Origin: Tsukamurella sp. 8F
Lineage (GTDB): Bacteria; Actinomycetota; Actinomycetes; Mycobacteriales; Mycobacteriaceae
Assembly: GCF_029167375.1 (NCBI RefSeq)
Contig: NZ_JARFTP010000017.1
Location: forward strand, 1 to 64,000
Reading direction: 5' to 3'
DNA length: 64,000 nucleotides
Part shown: positions 56,083 to 64,000 of the stretch, piece after piece
How positions within the stretch are numbered: the first letter of the stretch is position 1
Layout: every line of letters starts with the position of its first letter
Notes under the pieces: model-generated
Databases searched by the model: none
What the model saw: only the letters and a program-made list of their open reading frames with translations
What the model was told of the DNA's origin: nothing
Program-made: the position numbers and the translations under genes

Positions 56083-57627
56083 CTAACGCGGCGGCACGGC
56101 GACGGTGGCCGCCACGCCGTCAGAGACGAGCGAGCGCTTGGCGACTTTGAACGACGCCGTATGCGGCAGTTCGGATTCGACACGAAGCCGGGTGGGCCGC
56201 TGTCGGACGCTCAGGTCCGGCTGCGCAGCAACGAAGCCGGCGAACACCTCCGCGTCGAGGCTGGCACCCGGCCGCAGCACCACTGCGGCCGCGACCTGAT
56301 CCCCGACACCCTCGGCCGGGAGCGCATACACGGCCACCTCGGAGATATCCGGATGCCGGAGCAGCACCCGCTCGATCGGCGCCGTGCCGAGGTTCTCACC
56401 CGCGACGCGCAGCCAGTCTCCGGTGCGGCCGGCGAAGTACACGAACCCGGCGTCGTCGACGTAGGCGAGGTCGCCGGTGCGGAACCATCCGCCGCGCAGC
56501 TTGACGGCGTTCGCGGCATCGTCGTTGTAATACCCGTGGAAACCACCCGCTCCGGCGGTGTTGACGAGCTCACCCACGGCCGCCGCGGCGTTCAGCAGCT
56601 CCCCACCGGGGCCGAATCTCGCGGGCGGGCAGGGTGAGTCGTCATCAGCATGCAGCACGTCCGCACCGTCGGGCAGGACGCCGAGTGCCTCGGGCGGGGT
56701 GTCCGGTGTCCTGGCTATGACGATGCCGAGCTCGCTCGAACCGTATCCATCGAGCAGCCGACACCCGAAGCGCCTGGCGAACGCCGCGGTGTCTCCCGGG
56801 CGGCCCTCGTTGCCGTACACGATCCGCAGCGGGTTGTCTGCGTCGCCGGGACGCTCCTCGGTTGCCAGGATATATGCGAGGGGAGCGCCGACGTAGTTCG
56901 CGTAGGTGGCTCCGAAACGCCGGACGTCAGGAAGGAACCCACGCGCGGAGAACCGGCGCCGCAGTGCCAGCGCCGCACCTGCGGCGAGCGCGACACCCCA
57001 ACCGGTGATGAGCGCGTTCGTGTGGAACAGGGGCATCGACACGTAGGCGACGTCGTCGGGAGTCAGCCCGCAGCGGTCCACCATGTAGCGCGCCGCGCCG
57101 GCGACCGCGGAGTGTGTGAGCCGCACCGCCTTGGGGTCGCCACTGGTTCCGGACGTGAACACCAGCATCAACAGGTCGCCGGGCGCCGCCTTTCTGTCGG
57201 GCACAGAAGCTCCGTGGAGGCGGCCGCGCCAGTCCTCGCCGTCGAGCTGTATGACCGGCACACCGATGTCGCGGACCTGCTCGAGGTGGGCTTGGTCGGC
57301 CAGGACGACCGCACAATCCGTATGTGCGACGTCACGCGCAAGCGCCCGACCGCTGCGTGTGTCGTTGAGCGCCACCAGGACCACGCCGGAGAGTGCGGCA
57401 CCACCGATTGCGTCCGAGAACTCGGGGATGTTGTCCGCGAGGATGCCCACGTGCGGCACGGCAGCACCGGCTACCAGTTCCGCCAGCGCATCTGCGCACC
57501 TCGCCGCTGCGACGACGCATTCGGCCCAAGTCCGTGCGGTGTCCTCGAATTTCAGGCCGGCACCGTCGTCCGCCGCTCGTTCCCGCAACAGCGCGTCGAC
57601 CGTGAGGACCATGGCCTCGGCGTTCAC
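56083..57627 (-). CDS. fadD17: Acyl-CoA ligase FadD17
   Basis: AMP-forming ligase that activates side-chain carboxylic acids of sterols as CoA esters. The 514-residue protein follows mycobacterial FadD17: LMLVFTSGTSGDPKAVRLTHS, YVSMPLFHTNALITGWGVALAAG, TYANYVGAPLAYILAT, IVYGNEGRPGD, FRTGDLAYVDDAGFVYFAGRTGDWLRVAGENLGTAPIERVL. The GTG at 57627 overlaps the stop of the GMC gene (GTGA); ATG 57612 is an alternative. Last gene of the fadE26-fadE27-GMC-fadD17 operon. Confidence 0.91.
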   Translation of the reverse strand: MNAEAMVLTVDALLRERAADDGAGLKFEDTARTWAECVVAAARCADALAELVAGAAVPHVGILADNIPEFSDAIGGAALSGVVLVALNDTRSGRALARDVAHTDCAVVLADQAHLEQVRDIGVPVIQLDGEDWRGRLHGASVPDRKAAPGDLLMLVFTSGTSGDPKAVRLTHSAVAGAARYMVDRCGLTPDDVAYVSMPLFHTNALITGWGVALAAGAALALRRRFSARGFLPDVRRFGATYANYVGAPLAYILATEERPGDADNPLRIVYGNEGRPGDTAAFARRFGCRLLDGYGSSELGIVIARTPDTPPEALGVLPDGADVLHADDDSPCPPARFGPGGELLNAAAAVGELVNTAGAGGFHGYYNDDAANAVKLRGGWFRTGDLAYVDDAGFVYFAGRTGDWLRVAGENLGTAPIERVLLRHPDISEVAVYALPAEGVGDQVAAAVVLRPGASLDAEVFAGFVAAQPDLSVRQRPTRLRVESELPHTASFKVAKRSLVSDGVAATVAVPPR

Positions 57628-59279
57628 GCGCCCAGGAACTTCGCGCACATCTCGCCGATCATGTACGACGGCGCGTTGGTGTTCCCTCCGGTCACGGACG
57701 GCATGATCGACGCGTCCGCCACTCGTAGCCCGTCGATGCCGCGCACCCGCAGCTGCGGGTCGACGACTGCGCGCTCGTCGACGCCCATGCGGCATGTACC
57801 CACTGGGTGGTAGACCGAGTGTGCACGGTTAGGTAGCTCACGGCGCATCGCGTTCGGGTCCCGATACGCGTCACCGGGCGCGAACTCGCCCTCGACGTCG
57901 CGCGCGATGTCCTTGTGCGTCATGATCTCCCGGATCGTCGATATGCCCTCTAGCAGGAACTCGGTGTCCAGCGGGTCGGACAGGTACGCCGGGTCGATGA
58001 GTGGCTGCGCCAACGGGTCCGCGGAGGCGAGTCGCAGCTCGCCGCGGCTGTGTGGGTAGATCAGCGTCGGGAAGATGGTGAGTGCCGGACGCCGGTCCAC
58101 CATGTGCAGCTTGTCCTCGTCCTGGTTCGGAACGGGGTAGCTCCAGGGCAGCGTGTGGATCTGCATGTCCGGGATGTCCTCAGCGAACGAGCTGCGCACG
58201 AACCCGCACGCCTCGAACACGGTGCGGCCGAACCACGAGCTGCCCGGACGTCGCCGCTCCTGCAGCAAGCCACTCGCGAAGTGCGCGGGCGTGCCCCTGT
58301 GAATCGCGCTCTTCATCAGGTAGGTCATGGGAACGAACAGGTGATCGTGCAGGTTCTGACCGACAGGCAGGTTGGCCGCCACGTCGATGCCGTGCTCGCG
58401 CAACTGCTCCGCAGGGCCGATACCGGAGAGCAGCAGCAGGTGCGCCGAGCCCATCGTCCCGCCGGAGACGACGACCTCTTGTTCCGCCCTGATCGTCTGC
58501 CGCCCTGTGCCCGTGAGGATCTCGACACCAGTCGCCCTACCGCTCTCGATCACGACACGGGCGACGTGCGCGCCGGCCACGACTGTGAGCCCCGCGCGTC
58601 GCTCGCGCAGGTACCCCTGGGCGGAGCTGTACCGGATGCCGCCCGCGACGCTCTGCTGGAAGATGCTGATGCCCTCCTGCGATGCCCCGTTGTAGTCGTC
58701 GATGACCGGAGCGCCCAGTGTGGCGGCGGCCGCCGCCATGAAACTCCGTGCGGCGCCGGTCAGGTCGCGCTGCCGGGTCACCCGGATCGGCCCCTCCTCG
58801 CCGCGCAGCTCGGTCGCACCTTCCTGCCAGCTCTCGAGGCGCTTGAATGCGGGAAGCACGCCGTCGTAGTCCCACCCCTCGCAGCCCTCGGCGGCCCAGC
58901 CGTCGTAGTTCGCGCGGTTGCCACGGACGAACAGCATCCCGTTGATCGAGCTGGACCCGCCTAACACCTTGCCGCGTGTCATGGGGATCCGCCGTTCGTT
59001 CGCGAACTTCTGCGGCGTCGAGTACTGCTTCCAGGCGACACGAGACTTCAACTGGGGCACCGTATGCACCATCGTGATCATGCCGGGTATGCGGGTCAGC
59101 CGCGTGTCATCGTTCCGTCCGGCTTCGAGCAGCACCACACGTGCACCCGTGTCTGCCAGACGCGAGGCGACGATCGCTCCCGCGCTGCCTGAGCCGACGA
59201 CGACGTAGTCGGCCGACGCGGGCAGGGCGTTCGTGTCTGTGACGATCGTCTTCTTCGTGGTACGCCGGGGCTGGGTCAC
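57624..59279 (-). CDS. GMC-family FAD oxidoreductase in the fadE26-fadE27 operon
   Basis: Glucose-methanol-choline-type flavoprotein of 551 residues that oxidises an alcohol. It shows the FAD site YVVVGSGSAGAIVASRLADTG, GGSSSINGMLFVRG, GTMGSAHLLLLSGIGP (GMC signature 2), and the active-site HPVGTCRMG followed by TNAPSYMIGEM. GTG 59279 is favoured by AGGAGA upstream; ATG 59306 overlaps the fadE27 stop. Closest in pattern to choline/alcohol dehydrogenases, not to cholesterol oxidase. Its place among side-chain genes suggests a sterol alcohol (for example C26) as substrate, which is inference. Confidence 0.86.
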   Translation of the reverse strand: MTQPRRTTKKTIVTDTNALPASADYVVVGSGSAGAIVASRLADTGARVVLLEAGRNDDTRLTRIPGMITMVHTVPQLKSRVAWKQYSTPQKFANERRIPMTRGKVLGGSSSINGMLFVRGNRANYDGWAAEGCEGWDYDGVLPAFKRLESWQEGATELRGEEGPIRVTRQRDLTGAARSFMAAAAATLGAPVIDDYNGASQEGISIFQQSVAGGIRYSSAQGYLRERRAGLTVVAGAHVARVVIESGRATGVEILTGTGRQTIRAEQEVVVSGGTMGSAHLLLLSGIGPAEQLREHGIDVAANLPVGQNLHDHLFVPMTYLMKSAIHRGTPAHFASGLLQERRRPGSSWFGRTVFEACGFVRSSFAEDIPDMQIHTLPWSYPVPNQDEDKLHMVDRRPALTIFPTLIYPHSRGELRLASADPLAQPLIDPAYLSDPLDTEFLLEGISTIREIMTHKDIARDVEGEFAPGDAYRDPNAMRRELPNRAHSVYHPVGTCRMGVDERAVVDPQLRVRGIDGLRVADASIMPSVTGGNTNAPSYMIGEMCAKFLGA

Positions 59280-59302
59280 GATGTCTCCTGGGATCGGTGT
59301 TC

Positions 59303-60394
59303 TCATGCATCGGCGAGTCGACGGCCGATGCGGCGAAGCGCTGTGGTGGCGCCGCCGAGCGCGAACTCGGCCCGCTTGGCGGCCACGAACGACCGGTGAG
59401 TGGGATGGTCTGTGTCGATCCCGACGCCGCCGTGGATGTGGACCACCGTATGTGCCACGCGGTGTCCCGCCTCCGCAGCCCAGAACGCCGCCGTCGCGAC
59501 GGCTTCGGTCGAGTCGAAGCCTTCATCCTCGCGCCACACCGCCTCGGCCAGCGCAAGCCGCACGGCGTCCACGTCGATGTAGGCGTCGGCGAGGCGCTGG
59601 CGCACCGCCTGGAACGATCCGATCGGTTTGCCGAACTGCTCGCGCGTACGCGCATAGTCGGCACCGGCAGCGAGCGCACGGTCCAGAACACCGAGTTGCC
59701 GCGCGCACCAGGCGATGTCCTGCCTCCGGTGCACCCACGCAGCGGCATCCGGCCCATCCAGCACCGCGTCAGCCGGGATACCGACGCCCTCGAACTCGAG
59801 CAGGGCCGCGTCGTCACCATCGACGAGTTCCTCACGGGAGACTCTGAGCCCCTTGCTTTCCCGGTCGACCAGTGCGAGCACCGCACCGTTCTCGAAGAGC
59901 GCCTCGACCAGGAATGCGTCTGCGTCTGCGGCCGCGGTCACGGCGGGGCACGTACCGTCGAACGCCAGGCCCTCAGGGCCGCGCCGCGCGATCACGACAT
60001 CGGGCCCCGCTGCGCCCAGTGCGGTCGCGAGTGTGGCGGTGCCGGACACGACAGGAACCACCCACCGCTCGATCTGCGCGGGCGTCCCGAACTCCGCTAT
60101 CGCAGTCGCTCCGACGGCTATGGACGCCAGATACGGTACCGCGGCGTCGAACCGCCCGCATGCGGTGAGGATCGCGCACTGCTCCTCGAGCCCGAATCCG
60201 CCACCGCCCACCGATCGCGGCAGCGCCGCATCGAGCACACCCGCGGACTCCAGCCGCGCCCACAGCTCGGCGTCGAACCCCTCTCGCACGCCGGATACGT
60301 TGTGCGGCACCGGGTGTGCCTCGTTCCATGTTTCGAACACGCGACTAGTGAGGGCGGCGAGATCGCGCGTCGCCTCGGATGCAGCGAAGTCCAT
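59303..60394 (-). CDS. fadE27: Steroid acyl-CoA dehydrogenase subunit FadE27 (ChsE5)
   Basis: Acyl-CoA dehydrogenase subunit of 363 residues that pairs with FadE26 to oxidise the C27 side chain (first beta-oxidation cycle). Characteristic parts are RSVGGGGFGLEEQCAILTACGRF, ARTREQFGKPIGSFQAVRQRLADAYIDV and VVHIHGGVGIDTDHPTHRSFVAAKRAEFALGG. As in such heteromers this half is degenerate at the substrate side. ATG 60394 is chosen; it begins 10 bp after the fadE26 stop. Confidence 0.9.
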   Translation of the reverse strand: MDFAASEATRDLAALTSRVFETWNEAHPVPHNVSGVREGFDAELWARLESAGVLDAALPRSVGGGGFGLEEQCAILTACGRFDAAVPYLASIAVGATAIAEFGTPAQIERWVVPVVSGTATLATALGAAGPDVVIARRGPEGLAFDGTCPAVTAAADADAFLVEALFENGAVLALVDRESKGLRVSREELVDGDDAALLEFEGVGIPADAVLDGPDAAAWVHRRQDIAWCARQLGVLDRALAAGADYARTREQFGKPIGSFQAVRQRLADAYIDVDAVRLALAEAVWREDEGFDSTEAVATAAFWAAEAGHRVAHTVVHIHGGVGIDTDHPTHRSFVAAKRAEFALGGATTALRRIGRRLADA

Positions 60395-60404
60395 CGGGTG
60401 CTCC

Positions 60405-61595
60405 TTACCGCGTAACGGGAAGCCGGAGCGCGGTCCCCGCGATGATGTCGCGCTGGATCTCATTGGTGCCGCCGCCGAAAGTGAGGATCAGCGACGAACG
60501 GTGCAGACGCTCGATACGCCCGGCCAGCACGGCGCCGGGGGAGCCGGTGCGGACCGTCGCGGCTGCGCCCAACACCTCCATGAGCAGTCGGTACCCCTCC
60601 GTGGCGTACTCGGTGCCGAACACCTTCGTCGCCGATGCCGCCGCTGCGCTGTAGGCGTCGGCGCCGTCCGCGTCGGCCGCCCACGCGATGCGCCAGTTGC
60701 GCAGCTTGAGGTACTCGGCGTGCACATGGACGCGGGCGAGATGGATCTGCACCCATTCGGCATCGATGACGCGCGCACCGCCGGGCACGCGCGTCTCCCT
60801 CGCCCACTCGGTGACCTGACGGAGCGAATCCCGTAGCGGCGCCGACGACGTGAGCGCGACGCGCTCGTGATTGAGCTGATCGGTCATGAGCTTCCAGCCC
60901 GCATGCAGCTCACCGACCACCGCGTCCGCCGGCACTCGGACGCCGTCGTAGTACGTCGCGCTCGTCCCCGGGCCCGCGACCGTGTGCACCTTGGTCCAAG
61001 AGAAGCCCTCGGCATCTGTGGGGACTACCAGGATCGAGAGGCCACGGTGCCGGGCGGCCTCTGGATCGGTACGGGCAGCGAGCCAGATGTAGTCCGCATA
61101 TTCGATGAGGCTGGTCCACATCTTCTGGCCGGTGATCACGTATTCGTCGCCGTCGCGCACGGCGCGGGTACGCAGCGATGCCAGATCGGTGCCCGCCTCG
61201 GGTTCGGAGTAGCCGATCGAGAAGTGGGTCTCGCCTGCTGCGATGCCGGGCAGGAATCGGGCCTTCTGCTCTGCTGTGCCGCCGGCCATGATCGCGGGCG
61301 CCACCGTGTTCACCGTCAGGAACGGCACGGGCACACCGGCGATCGCGGCCTCGTCGGTGAAGATCAGCTGGTCGAGGACGGGACGGTGCTGCCCACCGAA
61401 CTCCTCCGGCCAACCGATGGCCAGCCAACCGTCCTTGCCGAGGGTTCGGGTGATCTCCTTGTACACCTCGCCCTCGCCGTACTCGCCCTGTCCCGTTCGC
61501 AGCGCCTCGCGACGCTCGACCGTCATCAGGTGGGCGAAGTAGTCCCGTAGCTCGGCTCGCAGCCGCTCCTGCTCCTCGGTGAACGCGATCCGCAT
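60405..61595 (-). CDS. fadE26: Steroid acyl-CoA dehydrogenase subunit FadE26 (ChsE4)
   Basis: Partner of FadE27 in the alpha2beta2 dehydrogenase acting on 3-oxo-cholest-4-en-26-oyl-CoA. The 396-residue protein has MRIAFTEEQERLRAELRDYFAHLM, GWPEEFGGQHRPVLDQLIF, FSIGYSEPEAGTDLASLRTRAV, GQKMWTSLIEYADYIWLAARTDP and LTFGGGTNEIQRDIIAGTALRLP. First gene of the operon; ATG 61595 is 10 bp from an exact KstR-type operator, so the mRNA leader is short or absent. Confidence 0.92.
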   Translation of the reverse strand: MRIAFTEEQERLRAELRDYFAHLMTVERREALRTGQGEYGEGEVYKEITRTLGKDGWLAIGWPEEFGGQHRPVLDQLIFTDEAAIAGVPVPFLTVNTVAPAIMAGGTAEQKARFLPGIAAGETHFSIGYSEPEAGTDLASLRTRAVRDGDEYVITGQKMWTSLIEYADYIWLAARTDPEAARHRGLSILVVPTDAEGFSWTKVHTVAGPGTSATYYDGVRVPADAVVGELHAGWKLMTDQLNHERVALTSSAPLRDSLRQVTEWARETRVPGGARVIDAEWVQIHLARVHVHAEYLKLRNWRIAWAADADGADAYSAAAASATKVFGTEYATEGYRLLMEVLGAAATVRTGSPGAVLAGRIERLHRSSLILTFGGGTNEIQRDIIAGTALRLPVTR

Positions 61596-61605
61596 GACGT
61601 CACTG

Positions 61606-61619
61606 TAGAACACGTTCTA
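61606..61619. promoter_or_regulatory. KstR-type operator of the fadE26 operon
   Basis: TAGAACACGTTCTA matches TNNAACNNGTTNNA exactly and has fully matching outer arms (TAGAAC/GTTCTA), making it the most symmetrical of the exact sites. Confidence 0.8.
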
Positions 61620-61687
61620 AGATTGCACTGCGGTTCCGCCCTGGAAGATCGCTACGACTAGGTCGAAATGTATACGGCGGTCCGGCA

Positions 61688-61701
61688 TAGAACTGGTTAC
61701 A
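61688..61701. promoter_or_regulatory. KstR-type operator of hsd4A
   Basis: TAGAACTGGTTACA matches TNNAACNNGTTNNA exactly and ends 18 bp before the hsd4A start. Confidence 0.76.
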
Positions 61702-61719
61702 CGATGGAGGCGGTGCGCA

Positions 61720-62589
61720 GTGGTCGAGAACAGGGTCGCGGTCGTGACAGGCGCGGGCGCCGGACTCGGGCGGGCGGAAGCGCTCGCGCTCGCTGCGCGG
61801 GGCGCCGCCGTCGTGGTCTCGGACGTCTCCGCGTCCGCGCATGACGTCGCCGACGAGATCGCCGCCTCGGGGGGTACGGCAAGCGCCGTCGTCGCAGACG
61901 TGGCCGAGCGCGCCGGCGCCGACGCCATGCTCGCGGCCGCGCGGAAGCTCGGAGGACTCCACATCGTGGTCAACAACGCCGGCTTCTGTCGCGATCGCAT
62001 GCTGTTCTCGATGACCGACGACGACTGGGACGACGTGATCCGCGTGCACCTGCGCGGGCACTTCCTGCTCTCGCAGGCCGCGACAGCGCATTGGCGCACC
62101 GAGTCCAAGCTGGCGGGCGAGCCCGTATACGGGCGCCTCATCAATACCGCGTCAGAAGCCTTCCTGTTCGGCTCCGTCGGGCAACCCAATTACGCCGCGG
62201 CCAAGGCCGGGATCGCCGCGCTCACCGTCGCCGCGGCGCGTGGGTGCGGGCGCTACGGGGTGACGGCCAACGCCATATGCCCGCGCGCCCGCACCGCGAT
62301 GACGGAGGCCGTCTTCGGCCAGTTCGACGGTGGGGGTATCGATCCGCTGTCACCCGAGCACGTCGCGCGCTTCGTCGCGTTCCTCGCTTCGCCCGCGGCG
62401 GCGGACATCAACGGCCAGGTCTTCGTGGTGCACGGTTCGATGGTCGCACTGATGGCCCCGCCCACCGTGGAGCAGCGCTTCGACGCGGACGGCACCTGGA
62501 CCGACGACTCACTCGCCACCTCCGTCGGCGCGTACTTCGCGGGCCGCGACCCCGCCCGCATGTTCGCGGCCCGAGAGATCCGCACGTAG
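61720..62589 (+). CDS. hsd4A: 17beta-hydroxysteroid dehydrogenase / hydroxyacyl-CoA dehydrogenase Hsd4A
   Basis: Short-chain dehydrogenase of 289 residues, similar in fold and neighbours to mycobacterial Rv3502c. It has the cofactor site VVTGAGAGLGRAEALALAARG, VNNAGFCRDRM, and the active site INTASEAFLFGSVGQPNYAAAKAG (Ser...Tyr-x3-Lys). The C-terminal part with VHGSMVALMAPPTVEQRF is typical of multifunctional-enzyme-type hydroxyacyl-CoA dehydrogenases. It should oxidise the beta-hydroxy steroid-CoA in side-chain beta-oxidation. GTG 61720 follows GGAGG. Confidence 0.85.
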   Translation: MVENRVAVVTGAGAGLGRAEALALAARGAAVVVSDVSASAHDVADEIAASGGTASAVVADVAERAGADAMLAAARKLGGLHIVVNNAGFCRDRMLFSMTDDDWDDVIRVHLRGHFLLSQAATAHWRTESKLAGEPVYGRLINTASEAFLFGSVGQPNYAAAKAGIAALTVAAARGCGRYGVTANAICPRARTAMTEAVFGQFDGGGIDPLSPEHVARFVAFLASPAAADINGQVFVVHGSMVALMAPPTVEQRFDADGTWTDDSLATSVGAYFAGRDPARMFAAREIRT

Positions 62590-62641
62590 CTGCGTACGAG
62601 ATCGCATAGCGGTCGTCGGAGGCCGGCACGTGGGGGCGGCC

Positions 62642-62827
62642 TCAGTCGGTCAGGCCCAAAGCCTGCGTGGGACAACCGGCGACCGCAGCCTCGACGTCGT
62701 CTCGATCGACCTCTGTCGGCTCCGCGATCACGTGAGCGTATCCATCGTCGCCCACCTCGAAGATGTCGGGGCGGATCGACTCGCACACCCCGTGGCCTGT
62801 ACACATGTCCCCGATCGTGACCTTCAC
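62642..62827 (-). CDS. fdxD: [3Fe-4S]-type ferredoxin
   Basis: Small ferredoxin of 61 residues with Cys9-x2-His12-x2-Cys15 (MCTGHGVCESI) and Cys52 (AGCPTQALG). A histidine replaces one cysteine of a 4Fe cluster, as in the [3Fe-4S] ferredoxins that serve actinobacterial P450s. The mycobacterial FdxD gene (Rv3503c) sits in the same place, next to hsd4A and fadE26. It may donate electrons to CYP125 or another P450 of the pathway. GTG 62827 follows GGAG; the frame is open further upstream. Confidence 0.88.
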   Translation of the reverse strand: MKVTIGDMCTGHGVCESIRPDIFEVGDDGYAHVIAEPTEVDRDDVEAAVAGCPTQALGLTD

Positions 62828-62876
62828 TGCAAACTCTCCTTCGAACTCCGCTGGGCTGAGCGATCTTCCGGTGGAT

Positions 62877-64000
62877 TCAGGAACGCGGCAGCCCGAGGAG
62901 CTGCTCGGCCGCAACATTCTTCAATATCTGCGATGTGCCGCCCGCGATAGACAGGCAACGTGTCAGCAGGAACTCGTACTGGGCGGGGCGCGTCGCGGGA
63001 TCGGCCCCGGCGCCGTCGGGGCCGCACGCGATCAGCGACGCCTCTGCGACGGCCTGCCTGTGCCGAACCCCGACGAGTTTGCGTACCGACGACGACGCCC
63101 CCGGGCCGTGCCCGTCGAGCCGGGCGAGCGCCGACCGCGCGTCCAGCGCGGCGCAGGCGGCGGCCTCGGCGACAAGACGTCCGACGGTGTCCGTGTCCGC
63201 ATCCGTGATCAGCAGCGCCTCGAGCGGTCCGCCCAGAGAAGATCCGCCACTCATCGCGACCCGCTCGTTGGAGAGGGTTGTCCGGGCGAGCCGCCAGCCT
63301 CCGTTCACGTCACCCACGACGCAGTCGTCCGGCACCTCGACTCCGTCCAGGAAGACCTCGTTGAAGCGCTCGTCGCCGGTGATCTCCCGTAGGGGCCGGA
63401 TGCGCATGCCGGGGGATCTCATGTCGACGAGGAAGTACGTGATGCCCCTGTGCTTCGGGGCTTCGGAATCCGTACGCGCCAGACAGATCGCCCAGTCCGC
63501 CTCGTGCGCAAGCGATGTCCACACCTTCTGCCCCTGCAGGCGCCAACCGCCGTCGACGCGGGTGGCCGCCGTGCGCAGGGACGCCAGGTCCGACCCGGCC
63601 TCGGGCTCGCTGAACAACTGACACCAGGTGATCTCGCCGCGCAGCGTCGGCCACACGAAACGCTCCGCCTGAGCCGCCGTCCCGTGGGCGAGGATCGTGG
63701 GCGCCGCCCATGCGCCGATGACGAGGTCGGGGCGCTCGACGCCATGCTTCGCGAGCGCAGCATCGATCGCAAGCTGCTGTGCGGCGTCGGCGGCACGCCC
63801 GTAGGGCGGCGGCCAATGCGGGACCAGATAGCCCGACGCGGCCAGAGCTCTCCGCCGCTCCGCCACGGGCTGCGCAGCGAACTCCGCTGCGGCACGATCG
63901 ATCTCATTCGCTTCGTCAGGATCGATACGCGCAGACACCGTCGCGTTCCGCCGCACGCCCGCGCGTGCGGACCGCGTCAACTCCGCGCGCCAGGCAGCGG
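62877..64000 (-). CDS. FadE34/ChsE3-type acyl-CoA dehydrogenase, N-terminal part outside window
   Basis: The last 374 residues of an acyl-CoA dehydrogenase whose frame runs off the window edge. YLVPHWPPPYGRAADAAQQLAID, TWCQLFSEPEAGSDLASLRTAAT, GGWRLQGQKVWTSLAHEADWAICLARTD and LSIAGGTSQILKNVAAEQLLGLPR match the C-terminal domain of mycobacterial FadE34 (ChsE3), a single protein of two fused dehydrogenase domains. The codons upstream of the TTG at 63980 remain open with no better start, which supports a larger protein. FadE34 acts on bile-acid-type C24 steroid-CoA side chains. Confidence 0.82.
   Translation of the reverse strand, partial: AAWRAELTRSARAGVRRNATVSARIDPDEANEIDRAAAEFAAQPVAERRRALAASGYLVPHWPPPYGRAADAAQQLAIDAALAKHGVERPDLVIGAWAAPTILAHGTAAQAERFVWPTLRGEITWCQLFSEPEAGSDLASLRTAATRVDGGWRLQGQKVWTSLAHEADWAICLARTDSEAPKHRGITYFLVDMRSPGMRIRPLREITGDERFNEVFLDGVEVPDDCVVGDVNGGWRLARTTLSNERVAMSGGSSLGGPLEALLITDADTDTVGRLVAEAAACAALDARSALARLDGHGPGASSSVRKLVGVRHRQAVAEASLIACGPDGAGADPATRPAQYEFLLTRCLSIAGGTSQILKNVAAEQLLGLPRS

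Noticed and set aside
57624..59279. GMC protein as cholesterol oxidase
   Set aside because: Motif pattern (GGSSSINGM, HPVGTCRMG) is that of choline/alcohol-dehydrogenase-type GMC enzymes; cholesterol-oxidase features were not seen.

Overview
The window is GC-rich, densely coded actinobacterial DNA. Several features point to the mycolic-acid bacteria (Mycobacteriales, in the range of Gordonia, Tsukamurella, Dietzia, Williamsia, Rhodococcus and Mycobacterium). These are lnt-ppm1-rbpA synteny, PE-PPE-domain proteins, an EthA-like monooxygenase, an Mce-associated protein, and a large steroid-catabolism cluster whose proteins resemble the Mycobacterium tuberculosis cholesterol enzymes one for one. 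Genus and species cannot be fixed from the sequence alone. No tRNA, rRNA, CRISPR array, insertion sequence or phage gene was seen. The longest stretch without a gene is the 257-bp AT-rich segment at 6262-6518.

Region 1 (1-19281) is mostly housekeeping and accessory genes. It holds a 5'-truncated amidohydrolase, lipoprotein N-acyltransferase (lnt), polyprenol-phosphate mannose synthase (ppm1) and RNA-polymerase-binding protein RbpA. These are followed by a small Cys-rich protein, a lipoprotein, a CPBP protease, an L,D-transpeptidase, an EthA-like Baeyer-Villiger monooxygenase, a gamma-carbonic-anhydrase-like protein and a VIT-type metal transporter. Then come two tandem secreted PE-PPE-domain proteins, a GntR/MFS divergent pair, a PhzF protein, an ADP-ribosylglycohydrolase, a CDF metal exporter and a second GntR regulator.

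Region 2 (19317-64000) is a steroid (cholesterol-type) catabolic cluster. Thirteen copies of a 14-bp palindrome matching TNNAACNNGTTNNA, the published operator pattern of the TetR regulator KstR, lie in front of its transcription units; seven are exact. No kstR gene is in the window. Side-chain activation and oxidation: cyp125, fadD19, fadD17, fadE26-fadE27, hsd4A, fadA5, ltp3/ltp4/DUF35 and echA19. Removal of the last C3 unit: a fused ChsE1-ChsE2 acyl-CoA dehydrogenase, then chsH2, chsH1, ltp2 and a thioesterase, all overlapping. Ring opening: kstD, kshA, kshB, a probable 4(5alpha)-dehydrogenase, and hsaA-hsaD-hsaC-hsaB. The window ends inside a fadE34-type dehydrogenase gene.

Unusual points are the ChsE1-ChsE2 fusion, an uncharacterised Cys-rich protein translationally coupled between KshA and KshB, and a GMC oxidoreductase inside the fadE26-fadE27-fadD17 operon. 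A TetR/SRPBCC pair with a nested double-palindrome operator interrupts the cluster. Three long intergenic hairpins (37.1, 52.2 and 53.3 kb) share the sequence of their outer arms, and where they differ the opposite arm changes to match; two of them flank an AbiEi/DUF559-like gene.
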